Positions 26,843 to 35,829 of a stretch of DNA of 64,000 nt are shown here, piece after piece. The stretch's first letter is position 1; every line of letters begins with the position of its first letter. Origin of the DNA: Streptomyces sp. P3 (GTDB taxonomy: Bacteria; Actinomycetota; Actinomycetes; Streptomycetales; Streptomycetaceae); contig NZ_CP028369.1 in the NCBI RefSeq assembly GCF_003032475.1, positions 3,596,001-3,660,000 of the forward strand. Reading direction: 5' to 3'. The notes beneath the pieces were generated by a model, which saw only the letters and a program-made list of their open reading frames with translations, made no database searches and was not told the DNA's origin. The translations under genes were made by a program, and so were the position numbers.

Positions 26843-28381
26843 TCAGGCGACCGGCTGCGGTTCCTCCGTGCGGGTGTCGGCGACCGGCTGCGGTTCCTCG
26901 GCCCGCGCCTCGGCGACGGGTTGCCGCGGCGTGGCGTCCCGCATGACCAGGGCCGCCAGGACGGCCGCCGCCAGGACGCCGATCGCACTGATCGTGAAGG
27001 TCGTCGTCATCGAGGCGGTGAAGGCCTCCCGGGCCGCCCGGACCAGAGTGCGGTCGCCGTCGGCCGCCGTCAGCGCCCCGCCGATCGACTGCCGGGCCGC
27101 CTCGGGGGCGTCGGCCGGCATCCCGGCGGCGAAGCCGCTGGTCAGCAGGGAGCCGAGGATCGCGATGCCGAGCGCGGTGCCGGCCTGCTGGACGGTGTCG
27201 TTCAGGGCCGAGCCGACACCCGCCTTGTCTGCCGGGATGGTGCCCATCAGCGCGGCGACGGCGGCGGGCATCGCGAGTCCGGCGCCGAGTCCGAGCAGTC
27301 CCAGGGCCACGGCCGGGACGGCGAATCCGGAGTCCGCGCCGACCGTGGCGAGGAGTGCGAAGGAGGCGGCCATCACGAGCATCCCGGCCAGCACGACGAA
27401 CCGGTTGCCGATCCTCCCGGCCAGGTGGACGCCCGCCCCGTTGCCGGCCAGCGCCGCGAGAGCGAACGGCAGGAAGGCGAGACCGGCCCGGACGGGGGAG
27501 TAGCCGAGGACGAACTGCAGGTACTGGGTGAGGACCAGCAGCAGACCGCCGTTGCCGATCTGCACCAGGGCCAGCGAGAGCGAACCGCCGCTGAAGTTGC
27601 GGTGCTTGAAGAGGACCAGCGGGACCATCGGCGAGGGGGTGACGTTCTCCCAGACCACGAACCCGGCCAGACCGATGACGGCGACCGCGAGGCTGAGGGC
27701 GGAGCGTCCGCCGAACGCGCCGTGCAGCGGAAGCTCGATGATCCACCAGACCAGGGCGGTCATGCCGACCGCGGAGAGCACCGCGCCGAGCGGGTCGGGC
27801 TTATGCCAGGGCGCCCTGGACTCCGGCATCAGGGTCACGGCGGCGACGACGGCGAGCACGACGACCGGGACGTTGATCAGGAAGATCGAGTGCCAGGAGA
27901 AGTGGTCGATGAGGACGCCGCCCAGGACCGGACTGCCGACCAGGCCCAGCATGGACACCGAGCCCCACGCCGCCATCGCCCTGCCGCGCTCCTCCTCGTC
28001 GAAGACGGTGATGAGGATGGACAGCGTGGACGGCATGATCAGCGCCCCGCCGACGCCCATCGCGGTGCGGACGGCGATCACCTCGCCGGGGTCGGTGCAG
28101 AACGTCGCGGCCAGTGAGGCCGCCCCGAACAGGGTCAGGCCGACCAGCATCACCCGCCGGCGGCCGAAACGGTCACCGAGACTTCCCGAGGTCAGCAGCA
28201 GGCCGGCGAAGACCAGGATGTAGGAGTCGAGGATCCACTGGGTGTCCTGGGCGCTCGCACCGATGTCCTCGGTCATCGAGGGCACCGCCACGGTCAGCGC
28301 CATGCTGTCGACCGTCAGGACCAGTGTGCTCAGGCACAGCACGACCAGGATCCACCAGCGGCGAGGACTACGGGTTTCCAT
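26843..28381 (-). CDS. MFS drug exporter, DHA2 (14-TM) type
   Basis: 512 residues from ATG 28381, behind AGGACAGGAC. It begins METRSPRRWWILVVLCLSTL and has the motif-A loop GSLGDRFGRRRVM near 75, motif C in GLVGSPVLGGVLIDHFSWHS near 150, and 14 predicted membrane segments. The cytosolic tail ends in a repeated EEPQPVA element (three QPVA units). It likely exports drugs or toxic metabolites by proton antiport. A TetR gene is divergently transcribed, and five copies of a repeated motif fill the shared promoter region, so TetR repression is likely. Confidence 0.93.
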   Translation of the reverse strand: METRSPRRWWILVVLCLSTLVLTVDSMALTVAVPSMTEDIGASAQDTQWILDSYILVFAGLLLTSGSLGDRFGRRRVMLVGLTLFGAASLAATFCTDPGEVIAVRTAMGVGGALIMPSTLSILITVFDEEERGRAMAAWGSVSMLGLVGSPVLGGVLIDHFSWHSIFLINVPVVVLAVVAAVTLMPESRAPWHKPDPLGAVLSAVGMTALVWWIIELPLHGAFGGRSALSLAVAVIGLAGFVVWENVTPSPMVPLVLFKHRNFSGGSLSLALVQIGNGGLLLVLTQYLQFVLGYSPVRAGLAFLPFALAALAGNGAGVHLAGRIGNRFVVLAGMLVMAASFALLATVGADSGFAVPAVALGLLGLGAGLAMPAAVAALMGTIPADKAGVGSALNDTVQQAGTALGIAILGSLLTSGFAAGMPADAPEAARQSIGGALTAADGDRTLVRAAREAFTASMTTTFTISAIGVLAAAVLAALVMRDATPRQPVAEARAEEPQPVADTRTEEPQPVA

Positions 28382-28400
28382 GACGTCCTGTCCTTTCGTC

Positions 28401-28530
28401 GTGCGCACGGTGTTCTCGCGATGCGCACACTGTTCCGGCGAGACCTGCAGAGCGCCGCGTACGGCGTTCTGTCGATGCGCACACTGTACGCACAGAGGAA
28501 CGGTGTGCGCAATGAGGAACTGTGTACGCT
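28401..28530. promoter_or_regulatory. Five-copy operator-like repeat between MFS and TetR genes
   Basis: Direct copies GTGCGCACGGTGTTC (28401-28415), ATGCGCACACTGTTC (28421-28435) and ATGCGCACACTGTAC (28475-28489), then two inverted copies at 28498-28513 and 28517-28530. The shared core is TGCGCACACTGTTC. These are probably half-sites for the adjacent TetR regulator and flank both promoters. Confidence 0.65.
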
Positions 28531-28582
28531 GAGAGCGCACGATGTTCGCCCGTCGTCAGTCGACCCCCTTGGGAGCAGAGCC

Positions 28583-29317
28583 GTGGCCGCCGAGACGAAG
28601 AACCCCCGCCCCGTCCCCTCCGTGTGGGCCCGCGGACGCCGCGAGCCCGACCAGCCCGCGCTCAGCCGGGACGCGATCGTCCGGGAGGCGGTCGCCATGC
28701 TGGACGCCGACGGCATCGAGGCGCTGAGCATGCGCAAGCTGGGCGCCCGGCTGAACGCGGGCGCGACCTCCCTCTACCGGCACGTCGCCACCAAGGACGA
28801 ACTGATGGAGCTGGCCGTGGACGAGGTCGCCGCCGAGATCCACGTCCCGTCTGCCGGCGGGTCCGACTGGCGCGCCGCCGTCGCCGGCGCCGCGGGCTCC
28901 TTCCGTGCGACCGCGCTGCGGCACCCCTGGCTCGCCTCCGTCCTCGGACAGGCGGGCCTCGCCTACCTCGGCCCCAACCTGATGTCCTTCTCGGAGCGGC
29001 TGGCCGCGCTGTTCACGGCCGCCGGGTTCGCCGAACCGGGCCGTGCCATCGAGCCCGTGCTGAGCTACGTCATCGGCGTGAGCACCACCGAGGCGGCCTG
29101 GCTCACCACGGTCGCCCGATCCGGCGAGACCGAGGCGGAGTTCGTCGCCCGCCTGATGCCCGCGGCCCAGCAGGCCGCCGCCCCCTACGCCCATCTGGCG
29201 AGCGAGTACGCCGCGAACGCCGCCGAGGCGGCCGACCCGGCGGCGCTGCGCGAGGGCAAGTTCGCCTACGGCCTGGACGTCCTGCTGGACGGCCTGGCAC
29301 TGCGCCTGCCGGAGTGA
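28583..29317 (+). CDS. TetR-family transcriptional repressor
   Basis: GTG 28583 (GGGAG seven bases upstream) gives 244 residues. The N-terminal helix-turn-helix includes LSRDAIVREAVAMLDADG, ALSMRKLGARLNAGATSLYR and HVATKDELMELAVDEV (residues 30-85), and a C-terminal ligand-binding helical domain follows. It is divergent from the DHA2 exporter. The repeats in the shared promoter suggest that it represses the exporter and itself until a substrate of the pump binds. Confidence 0.92.
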   Translation: MAAETKNPRPVPSVWARGRREPDQPALSRDAIVREAVAMLDADGIEALSMRKLGARLNAGATSLYRHVATKDELMELAVDEVAAEIHVPSAGGSDWRAAVAGAAGSFRATALRHPWLASVLGQAGLAYLGPNLMSFSERLAALFTAAGFAEPGRAIEPVLSYVIGVSTTEAAWLTTVARSGETEAEFVARLMPAAQQAAAPYAHLASEYAANAAEAADPAALREGKFAYGLDVLLDGLALRLPE

Positions 29318-29388
29318 GGCTTCGGAGCGGGAGCCCGGGAGCCGGAGTCCCTGAGGGGGCTCCGGGAGCGCGGGGACGCGGAGCGGAG

Positions 29389-29477
29389 CCCGCCGAGCCG
29401 AGCAGGGGCTCGCGGAGTCCGAGCGGGAACCCGCCGAGCCGAGCAGGGGCTCGCGGAGTCCGAGCGGGAACCCGCCG
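29389..29477. repeat. 41-bp perfect tandem repeat
   Basis: Two identical 41-base units (29389-29429 and 29430-29470) and the first seven bases of a third. Each starts CCCGCCGAGCCGAGCAGGGG and contains a CGAGC-AGGG-GCTCG hairpin. It lies between the convergent TetR and nitrate reductase genes, so the hairpins may act as a terminator array. Confidence 0.95.
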
Positions 29478-29495
29478 CCTCGGCGCAGGGGCTTG

Positions 29496-31586
29496 TCAGA
29501 CGGACGGTCCCGCGAGCTCCACCCGCACCGCGCACACCTTGAACTCAGGCATCCGCGAGGTCGGGTCCAGGGCCGGGTTGGTCAGGGTGTTGGCCCGGCC
29601 CGCGCCCGGCCAGTGGAACGGCATGAACACGGTGTCCGGGCGGATGCCCGTGGTGATCCGGGCCGGCGCCACCGCCCGCCCCCGCCGGGACACGACCGCC
29701 AGCGCATCGCCCTCGGCCGCCCCGAGCCGCGCCGCCAGGCGGGGGTGCAGTTCCACGAACGGGCCGGGTGCGGCGGCGTTCAGCTCGGCGACCCGCCGGG
29801 TCTGGGCGCCGGACTGGTACTGCGCGACCACCCGCCCCGTGGTGAGCAGCACGGGGTAGTCGTCGTCCGGTTCCTCCGCGCTCGGCCGGTGCGAGACGGG
29901 CGCGAACCGGGCCCGGCCGTCCTCGGTGGCGAACCGGTCGAGGAACAGGCGAGGTGTGCCGGGCGCCGGGCGGCCGTCCTGGCCGGCCGGGCAGGGCCAG
30001 AACACCCCGTCCTCCTCCGCCAGCCGTTCGTAGCTGATCCCGGAATAGTCGGCGATCCCGCCCGCGCTGGCCCGGCGCAGTTCCTCGAAGACCTCCTCGG
30101 GCTCGACGGGGAAGCCCTTCTCGACGCCCAGCCGCGCAGCCAGTTCGTGCAGCACCGCCAGGTCGCTGCGCACGCCCTCCGGGGCGGTGACCGCCTGCCG
30201 GCGCAGCAGTACCCTGCCCTCCAGACTGGTGGTGGTCCCGGTCTCCTCCGCCCACTGGGCGACGGGCAGGACGACGTCCGCCAGGGCCGCCGTCTCGGAC
30301 AGGACGACGTCGCAGACGGCGAGGAAGTCGAGGGACTTCAGGCGTTCCTCGATGTGCGCGGCGCGCGGCGCGGAGACCACCGGGTTCGACCCCATGAGCA
30401 GCAGCGACCGGACGTCGGACCCCAGCGCGTCGAGGAGCTCGTAGGCGCTGCGGCCGGGGCCGGGCAGCGAGTCCGGGTCCACGCCCCACACCTCGGCCAC
30501 GTGCCGCCGGGCCGCCGGGTCGTCCAGCTTGCGGTAACCGGGCAGCTGGTCGGCCTTCTGGCCGTGCTCGCGCCCGCCCTGCCCGTTGCCCTGCCCGGTC
30601 AGACAGCCGTAGCCGCTGAGCGGCCGCCCGGCCCGGCCCGTCGCCAGGCACAGGTTGATCCACGCGCCGACCGTGTCGGTCCCCTTGGACTGCTGCTCGG
30701 GGCCGCGCGCGGTGAGCACCATCGCGGCCTCCGGCTCGCAGAACAGCCTCACGGTCTCCCGAAGTTGGGGAACGGACACCCCCGTGATCCGTTCCACGTA
30801 CTCCGGCCAGTGCGCCATGGCGGCCGCCCGCGCGTCCTCCCAGCCGACGGTGCGCTCGCGCACGTACTCCTCGTCGACCCGTCCCTCGGCGACGATGAGG
30901 TGCAGCAGGCCCAGGGCGAGCGCGAGGTCCGTCCCGGGCCGCGGCGCCAGATGCAGGTCGGCCTGCTCGGCGGTCCTGGTGCGGCGCGGGTCGATCACGA
31001 CGAGCGTGCCGCCGTTCTCGCGCAGCTCGCTGAAGAACCGCAGAGTCGGAGGCATGGTCTCGGCGAGGTTGGAGCCGACCAGGATCACACAGCCCGTGCG
31101 CGGGATGTCCTCCAGCGGGAAGGGCAGCCCGCGGTCGAGTCCGAACGCCTTCATTCCGGCCGCCGCCGCGGACGACATGCAGAACCGGCCGTTGTAGTCG
31201 ATCTGCGAGGTGCCCAGCACCACCCGGGCGAACTTGCCGAGCGCGTACGCCTTCTCGTTGGTCAGCCCGCCGCCGCCGAACACGCCGAGCGCGTCGGGCC
31301 CGTGCGCGGCCCGCACCCGGCCCAGCTCGCCGGCGATCCGGTCCAGCGCCTCGTCCCAGGAGGCCGGCACGAGAGAGCCGCCGGACCGCACGAGAGGCGA
31401 GGTCAGCCGGACGCCCGGGGCCAGCACCGCCGCCGCCGTGCGCCCCTTGCCGCACAGCGCTCCCCGGTTCACCGGGAAGCCGGTGCGCTCGACCACCTCG
31501 ACGCCCCCCGCGGGCAGAGGCGACAGGGCCATCCCGCACTGCAGGGCGCAGTACGGGCAGTGGGTGGGCGTCGAGGCGGTCAGCAT
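29496..31586 (-). CDS. Assimilatory nitrate reductase catalytic subunit
   Basis: A 696-residue cytosolic molybdopterin enzyme reducing nitrate to nitrite. N-terminal [4Fe-4S] ligands are in THCPYCALQCGM and GALCGKGRTA. The molybdopterin region has GGGGLTNEKAYALGKFARV near 100, QIDYNGRFCMSS near 125 with the Mo-ligand-type Cys, and GSNLAETMPPTLRFF near 165. A C-terminal molybdopterin dinucleotide domain ends FMPFHWPGAGRANTLTNPAL. Length suits NarB/NasA enzymes without extra redox domains. It is monocistronic, and its product nitrite is the substrate of the nir operon at 18-22 kb. Paired GTAAC half-sites upstream suggest nitrogen control by GlnR. Confidence 0.95.
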   Translation of the reverse strand: MLTASTPTHCPYCALQCGMALSPLPAGGVEVVERTGFPVNRGALCGKGRTAAAVLAPGVRLTSPLVRSGGSLVPASWDEALDRIAGELGRVRAAHGPDALGVFGGGGLTNEKAYALGKFARVVLGTSQIDYNGRFCMSSAAAAGMKAFGLDRGLPFPLEDIPRTGCVILVGSNLAETMPPTLRFFSELRENGGTLVVIDPRRTRTAEQADLHLAPRPGTDLALALGLLHLIVAEGRVDEEYVRERTVGWEDARAAAMAHWPEYVERITGVSVPQLRETVRLFCEPEAAMVLTARGPEQQSKGTDTVGAWINLCLATGRAGRPLSGYGCLTGQGNGQGGREHGQKADQLPGYRKLDDPAARRHVAEVWGVDPDSLPGPGRSAYELLDALGSDVRSLLLMGSNPVVSAPRAAHIEERLKSLDFLAVCDVVLSETAALADVVLPVAQWAEETGTTTSLEGRVLLRRQAVTAPEGVRSDLAVLHELAARLGVEKGFPVEPEEVFEELRRASAGGIADYSGISYERLAEEDGVFWPCPAGQDGRPAPGTPRLFLDRFATEDGRARFAPVSHRPSAEEPDDDYPVLLTTGRVVAQYQSGAQTRRVAELNAAAPGPFVELHPRLAARLGAAEGDALAVVSRRGRAVAPARITTGIRPDTVFMPFHWPGAGRANTLTNPALDPTSRMPEFKVCAVRVELAGPSV

Positions 31587-31609
31587 GCCCCCCAGCGTGC
31601 GTCGCCCGT

Positions 31610-31636
31610 GTTACGCGCCGTGCGGCCTCCTGTTAC
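31610..31636 (-). promoter_or_regulatory. Candidate GlnR-type site upstream of nitrate reductase
   Basis: Two GTAAC half-sites on the minus strand (plus strand GTTAC at 31610-31614 and 31632-31636), exactly 22 bases apart, which is two 11-base periods of a GlnR box. The intervening half-site is weak. They lie 24-50 bases before the start codon, like the site at the nir operon. Confidence 0.4.
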
Positions 31637-31825
31637 GGCGGTGTGCTGGCACCCTCCCCGAGCGCCGCGTCCCGGAGTGAGGCACAGGGCGCCCCGCCCT
31701 TGAGTCGTCGCCGACCCGCACGAACGTTGCCCCTGTGGACGAAGACGCCACAAGTGACTCATTCCGTGCAGTGGATGTCCGGTTGCGCATGCTTGAAGCT
31801 TGAAAAGCCGCCGTTACAGTCGAGT

Positions 31826-31972
31826 GCGCGCACGACCCCGCAAGGCGCACCACCTCTGCCCCTGCACGGCGCACCATCTCTGCGCGGCGCACGACTCCGC
31901 ACGGCGTCAGACCGCACGGCGCACAACCCACACCGCGTACGCCCCCGCACCGCGTACGCCCCCCGGGCGAGC
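31826..31972 (+). repeat. Degenerate GCACGGCGCACnACnC repeat
   Basis: Imperfect repeats built from GCACGGCGCAC, CACCTCTGC and ACCGCGTACGCCCCC. They fill much of the 441-base divergent spacer 31587-32027 between nitrate reductase and the adenylation operon. No gene is supported there. Confidence 0.6.
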
Positions 31973-32027
31973 CGTCACCGCCGGCCATGTCACCTGCATC
32001 CCGAAGCAGCCTGGAGGTCACCCCACC

Positions 32028-33545
32028 ATGCCTCTGCGCCATCTCACCCCCCGTGACCAGGATCTTTTCTGGCGCTACGGCCGCGGCCCCGCCATCGACG
32101 TCCCGGACCCGCTGGTCCACCGCGCCGTCGAACGGCACGCGGCCGCCGCCCCGTACGCGGTCGCCGCCGAACACCGCGGCACGAACCTGACCTACGGTGA
32201 ACTCAACCGGTACGCCGACGCCCTCGCCGCCCGGCTGGTCCACGAGGGCGTCCGCCCCGGCGATCACGTCGGCCTCTTCGTCCGCCGCTCGCTGCCGATG
32301 CTCGTCGGCCTGCTCGGCATCCTGAAGGCGGGCGCGGCATACGTCCCCCAGGATATCGGCCTCGCACCCTCCGCCCAGCTCGCGCACGTCGTCCGGGCGG
32401 CCGCCACCCGCGTCGTGCTCACCCAGCGCGCGCACGCCGCCCGGATCCCGCGCGGCCCCCGCGTCCTCGCCCTCGACGAGCCCCTCCCGCGCGCCCCCGC
32501 GCCGCGCCCCCGCATCGACCCCGACGACGGCTGCTACGTCCTGTTCACCTCCGGTACCACCGGCTGCCCCAACGGCGTGAAGGTCACCCACCGCAACGTC
32601 GCCAACCTCCTGTGCACGGAACCCGGCGGCCTCGGTATCCGCCCGGGCGACCGGGTGGCCCAACTCCTCAACATCGCCTTCGACATGGCCGCCTGGGAGA
32701 TCCTCGGCTGCCTCGCCCACGGCGCCACCCTGGTCGTCCGCGGCAAGGACATCGCGGCGGCCGCCCGCACCGCCACCGTCCTCGTCGCCACCCCGACCGT
32801 GCTCGCCGGCATCGACCCGGCGGACTGCCCCCGGGTGCGCACGGTGGCCGTCGCCGGCGAGCCCTGCCCGCGCCCGCTCGCCGACGCCTGGGCGGCCCGG
32901 GCCGCCTTCCACAACTGCTGCGGCCCCACCGAGACGACCATCGTGAACACGATGAGCCGCCACGCCCCGGCCGCCCCGCTGCTGACCATCGGCCGCCCCA
33001 CCCCGAACAACACCGTCTACGTCCTCGACGCCGACCGCCGCGCCCTGCCCATCGGCGAGGTCGGCGAGATGTGGGCCGGCGGCGACTGCGTCTCGGCCGG
33101 CTACCTCGGCAACGACGAGCTGAACGCGGAGCGCTACGCCCCCGATCCCTTCCTCGGCAGGGGGCACCGGATGTTCCGCACCCGCGACCTCGGCCGCTGG
33201 ACCCCCGGCGGCGAGCTCGAACACCTCGGCCGTACCGACGACCAGGTCAAGGTGCGCGGGTTCCGGGTGGAGCTGGACTCCGTGTCGTCGGTCCTCGAAG
33301 GAGTTCCGGGCTGCACCCGGGCGGTGACCCTGCGGCGCGACGCCCGCAGCCTGGTCTCCTTCGTCTGCCCGGCCGACGTGGACCCCGACGCGGCCCGCCG
33401 CGCGGTGGCGGACGCGCTGCCGTACTACTGCGTGCCTGAGGATGTCATGCCCATGACCTCACTGCCGGAGACCGACCGCGGAAAGATCGACAAGCCGGCG
33501 CTGCTGAAGCTGGCCCGCGAGCGGACGGCGGTGGCCTCCCGATGA
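32028..33545 (+). CDS. Free-standing adenylation (AMP-binding) enzyme, NRPS A-domain type
   Basis: 505 residues from ATG 32028, ten bases after GGAGG. It contains the adenylate-forming core motifs: LTYGELNRYADALAARL near 48, LFTSGTTGCPNGVK near 171 (Asn where Lys is usual), FDMAAWEILGCLAHGATLVV near 220, CCGPTETTIVNT near 302, GEMWAGGDCVSAGYLGN near 342, TRDLGRW and LGRTDDQVKVRGFRVE near 400, and the final catalytic Lys in TDRGKIDKPAL near 483. No carrier-protein or condensation domain follows. It therefore likely activates a carboxylic or amino acid as an acyl-adenylate for a separate acceptor. The stop overlaps the next gene by 4 bases (ATGA), making a tight operon. Confidence 0.88.
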   Translation: MPLRHLTPRDQDLFWRYGRGPAIDVPDPLVHRAVERHAAAAPYAVAAEHRGTNLTYGELNRYADALAARLVHEGVRPGDHVGLFVRRSLPMLVGLLGILKAGAAYVPQDIGLAPSAQLAHVVRAAATRVVLTQRAHAARIPRGPRVLALDEPLPRAPAPRPRIDPDDGCYVLFTSGTTGCPNGVKVTHRNVANLLCTEPGGLGIRPGDRVAQLLNIAFDMAAWEILGCLAHGATLVVRGKDIAAAARTATVLVATPTVLAGIDPADCPRVRTVAVAGEPCPRPLADAWAARAAFHNCCGPTETTIVNTMSRHAPAAPLLTIGRPTPNNTVYVLDADRRALPIGEVGEMWAGGDCVSAGYLGNDELNAERYAPDPFLGRGHRMFRTRDLGRWTPGGELEHLGRTDDQVKVRGFRVELDSVSSVLEGVPGCTRAVTLRRDARSLVSFVCPADVDPDAARRAVADALPYYCVPEDVMPMTSLPETDRGKIDKPALLKLARERTAVASR

Positions 33546-34912
33546 CGACGTCCTCCTCCCCGCCCCCGTCCCCGCCGGCGGCTTCGTCCCCGTCCCCGCT
33601 GCCGCCCCCGCCCCGCCCCCGGCCCCCGTCCCGGCTTCCCGCACCCTCCGCCTCCGCACCGACCACCACGCCGCCCCCCGACCGTAGGCCCGCCGAGCTG
33701 CCCCCGCTGCTCTCCGCGCCCCGACGTCTGCTCAAACACCCGCGTCTGATGCACCACAACCGCCTCGCGGCGCTGGTGCTGCTGGCCAACCTGGCCTACG
33801 CGTACGGGAGCCGGCCGCTGTCCACGGAGGTCCTGGCGCACGCGTCCCTCGCCAACCTCGCCCTGGCCGTCCTCGTCCGCCAGCAGTACGTCATCAACCT
33901 GCTGTTCCGGCTGGCGACCTCGGCCCCGACGCACTGGCCGCTGCGGCTGCGCTGGACGCTGGGCAAGGTGTACCACTTCGGGGGACTGCACGTGGGCGGA
34001 GCGCTGGCGGGGACCGCCTGGTTCCTGGCGCTGACGCTCCGGACGACCGACGGCTCGCTGCGGGCCGTCGGCTGGACGCTGGTGACGCTGCTCGCCGTGA
34101 TCGTCGCCACCGCCCTGCCGCCCTTCCGCTCCCGTCACCACGACCACTTCGAGAAGATCCACCGCTTCGGCGGGTGGGGCGCCCTCGCCCTCTTCTGGAC
34201 GCACACCCTGATGGCCGCTCCCGGCCCCGGACCGGTGTCCGTGCTGGCGCTGGTCACCTTCAGCGTCGCGCTGCCCTGGCTGCGGCTGCGCAAGGTGGAC
34301 GTACGTCTCGAACGCCCCTCCCGTCATGTGGTGTTGGCGCGCTTCGACCACGGCGTGACGCCCTTCGCCGGCTCCTCTACCGCGATCAGCCGCAGCCCGC
34401 TGAAGGAGTGGCACTCCTTCGCCAACGTCCCGGCCCCCGGCGAGTCCGGCTTCCGCCTCACCGTCTCGCGGGCGGGCGACTGGACCGGCGCCTTCATCGA
34501 CGACCTGCCGCGGAAGGTGTGGACGAAGGGCATCACCACCGCCGGGGTCGCCAACATCGAGGTCCTGTTCACGAAGGTGGTGTACGTGGCGACCGGCAGC
34601 GGCATCGGCCCCTGCCTGCCGCATCTGCTCGCCGCCGAGGTCCCCTCCCGGCTGGTATGGGCGACCCGCGATCCACGGGCGACCTACGGCGACGCCCTCG
34701 TCGACGAGATCCTCGCCGCCCAGCCGGACGCCGTCGTCCGGGACACCTCACGCGGCGGCAAGCCCGACATGGTGGCGCTCGCGTACGAGGCCTACCGCGA
34801 CTTCGGGGCGGAGGCGGTGATCTGCATCTCCAACAAGAAGCTGACCTGGCAGGTGGTGCACGGGCTGGAACGGCGCGGCATTCCGGCGTACGGCGCGATC
34901 TGGGACTCGTGA
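33542..34912 (+). CDS. Integral membrane oxidoreductase-like protein with NAD-binding-type C-terminus
   Basis: 456 residues. A Ser/Pro-rich start (residues 1-50) is followed by about six membrane segments (residues 75-255) containing His-bearing motifs HFGGLHVGGALAG near 140 and HHDHFEKIHRFGGWGALALF near 200, which resemble ferric-reductase-type haem-binding segments. The cytosolic C-terminal half has a flavin/NAD-reductase-like fold including VVYVATGSGIGPCLPHLLA near 345. From memory, fungal proteins exist in which an adenylation domain and this membrane module are fused; here they are adjacent and translationally coupled. Probable membrane-bound electron transfer linked to the adenylated product; the true substrate is unknown. 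Confidence 0.75.
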   Translation: MTTSSSPPPSPPAASSPSPLPPPPRPRPPSRLPAPSASAPTTTPPPDRRPAELPPLLSAPRRLLKHPRLMHHNRLAALVLLANLAYAYGSRPLSTEVLAHASLANLALAVLVRQQYVINLLFRLATSAPTHWPLRLRWTLGKVYHFGGLHVGGALAGTAWFLALTLRTTDGSLRAVGWTLVTLLAVIVATALPPFRSRHHDHFEKIHRFGGWGALALFWTHTLMAAPGPGPVSVLALVTFSVALPWLRLRKVDVRLERPSRHVVLARFDHGVTPFAGSSTAISRSPLKEWHSFANVPAPGESGFRLTVSRAGDWTGAFIDDLPRKVWTKGITTAGVANIEVLFTKVVYVATGSGIGPCLPHLLAAEVPSRLVWATRDPRATYGDALVDEILAAQPDAVVRDTSRGGKPDMVALAYEAYRDFGAEAVICISNKKLTWQVVHGLERRGIPAYGAIWDS

Positions 34913-34917
34913 GCCCC

Positions 34918-34985
34918 GGACGGAGCCTGGACAAGAGCCCGGAGAAGAGCCCGGAGCCCGGAAAGGGCCCGGACAGGGACAGGGA
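34918..34985 (+). repeat. Degenerate GAGCCCGGA repeat
   Basis: Imperfect copies of GAGCCCGGAnAA between the membrane oxidoreductase gene and the hydratase gene. It does not look like a terminator, so transcription probably continues through it. Confidence 0.55.
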
Positions 34986-34998
34986 AGGCAGCAACACG

Positions 34999-35766
34999 AT
35001 GGACAACCTGAAACTGGAACGCGCGGGCGGGGTCGTGACGGTCCGTCTGCACCGACCGCACGTCCTCAACGCGCTGAACGCGGAACTGCTGGGCGAACTC
35101 CTGCACGTCCTGCGCCCGTTGGACACGGACGACTCCGTCGGATGCGTCGTCGTCACCGGCTCCGAACGGGCCTTCGCGGCCGGCGCCGACATCAAGGAGA
35201 TGGCGGGGAAGTCGGCCGTGGAGATGGCACGGGAGGACTACTTCTCCGCCTGGGAGGACTTCGCGGACCTGCGCACCCCGCGGATCGCCGCGGTGAGCGG
35301 CGTCGCCCTCGGCGGCGGCTGCGAACTGGCGATGATGTGCGACCTGGTGATCGCGGGGGAGTCGGCGGTCTTCGGGCAGCCGGAGATCAAGCTGGGGGTG
35401 ATCCCGGGCATCGGCGGCACCCAGCGCCTGACCCGTCTGGTCGGCCGCGCGAAGGCGATGGACCTGGTCCTCACCGGCCGCACGATGGACGCCCGCGAGG
35501 CGGAACGCGCGGGCCTGGTCTCCCGGGTGGTCCCCGACGACCGGGTGCTGCCCGAGGCGTGGGAGGCGGCGGCGGCTGTCGCGTCGTACGGGGGCGCGGC
35601 GGTGCGGGCGGCCCGCGAGTGCGTGGACAGGGCCCTGGAGACCGGTCTGCGGGACGGCATCCGCTACGAACGCCGCGTCTTCCACGCCCTGTTCGCGACG
35701 GAGGACCAGAAGGAGGGGATGGCCGCGTTCCTCGAGAAGCGCCGGCCGCGCTTCACCGGACGCTGA
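34999..35766 (+). CDS. Enoyl-CoA hydratase/isomerase (crotonase) family protein
   Basis: 255 residues from ATG 34999, with AGGGAAGG upstream. Oxyanion-hole motifs are AFAAGADIKEM near 56 and SGVALGGGCELAMMCD near 97. Both Glu residues used by true enoyl-CoA hydratases are present (in GGGCELAM and in GQPEIKLGVIPGIGGTQRL). It most likely hydrates a 2-enoyl thioester. It lies 86 bases after the membrane oxidoreductase gene on the same strand and may belong to the same operon, or may be an independent fatty-acid degradation gene. Confidence 0.92.
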   Translation: MDNLKLERAGGVVTVRLHRPHVLNALNAELLGELLHVLRPLDTDDSVGCVVVTGSERAFAAGADIKEMAGKSAVEMAREDYFSAWEDFADLRTPRIAAVSGVALGGGCELAMMCDLVIAGESAVFGQPEIKLGVIPGIGGTQRLTRLVGRAKAMDLVLTGRTMDAREAERAGLVSRVVPDDRVLPEAWEAAAAVASYGGAAVRAARECVDRALETGLRDGIRYERRVFHALFATEDQKEGMAAFLEKRRPRFTGR

Positions 35767-35829
35767 CACCCTCGCGCGGCGGGCCCGGGGCGCACGCCTC
35801 CCGCCCGCCCGCAGCCCCGTCACCACACC

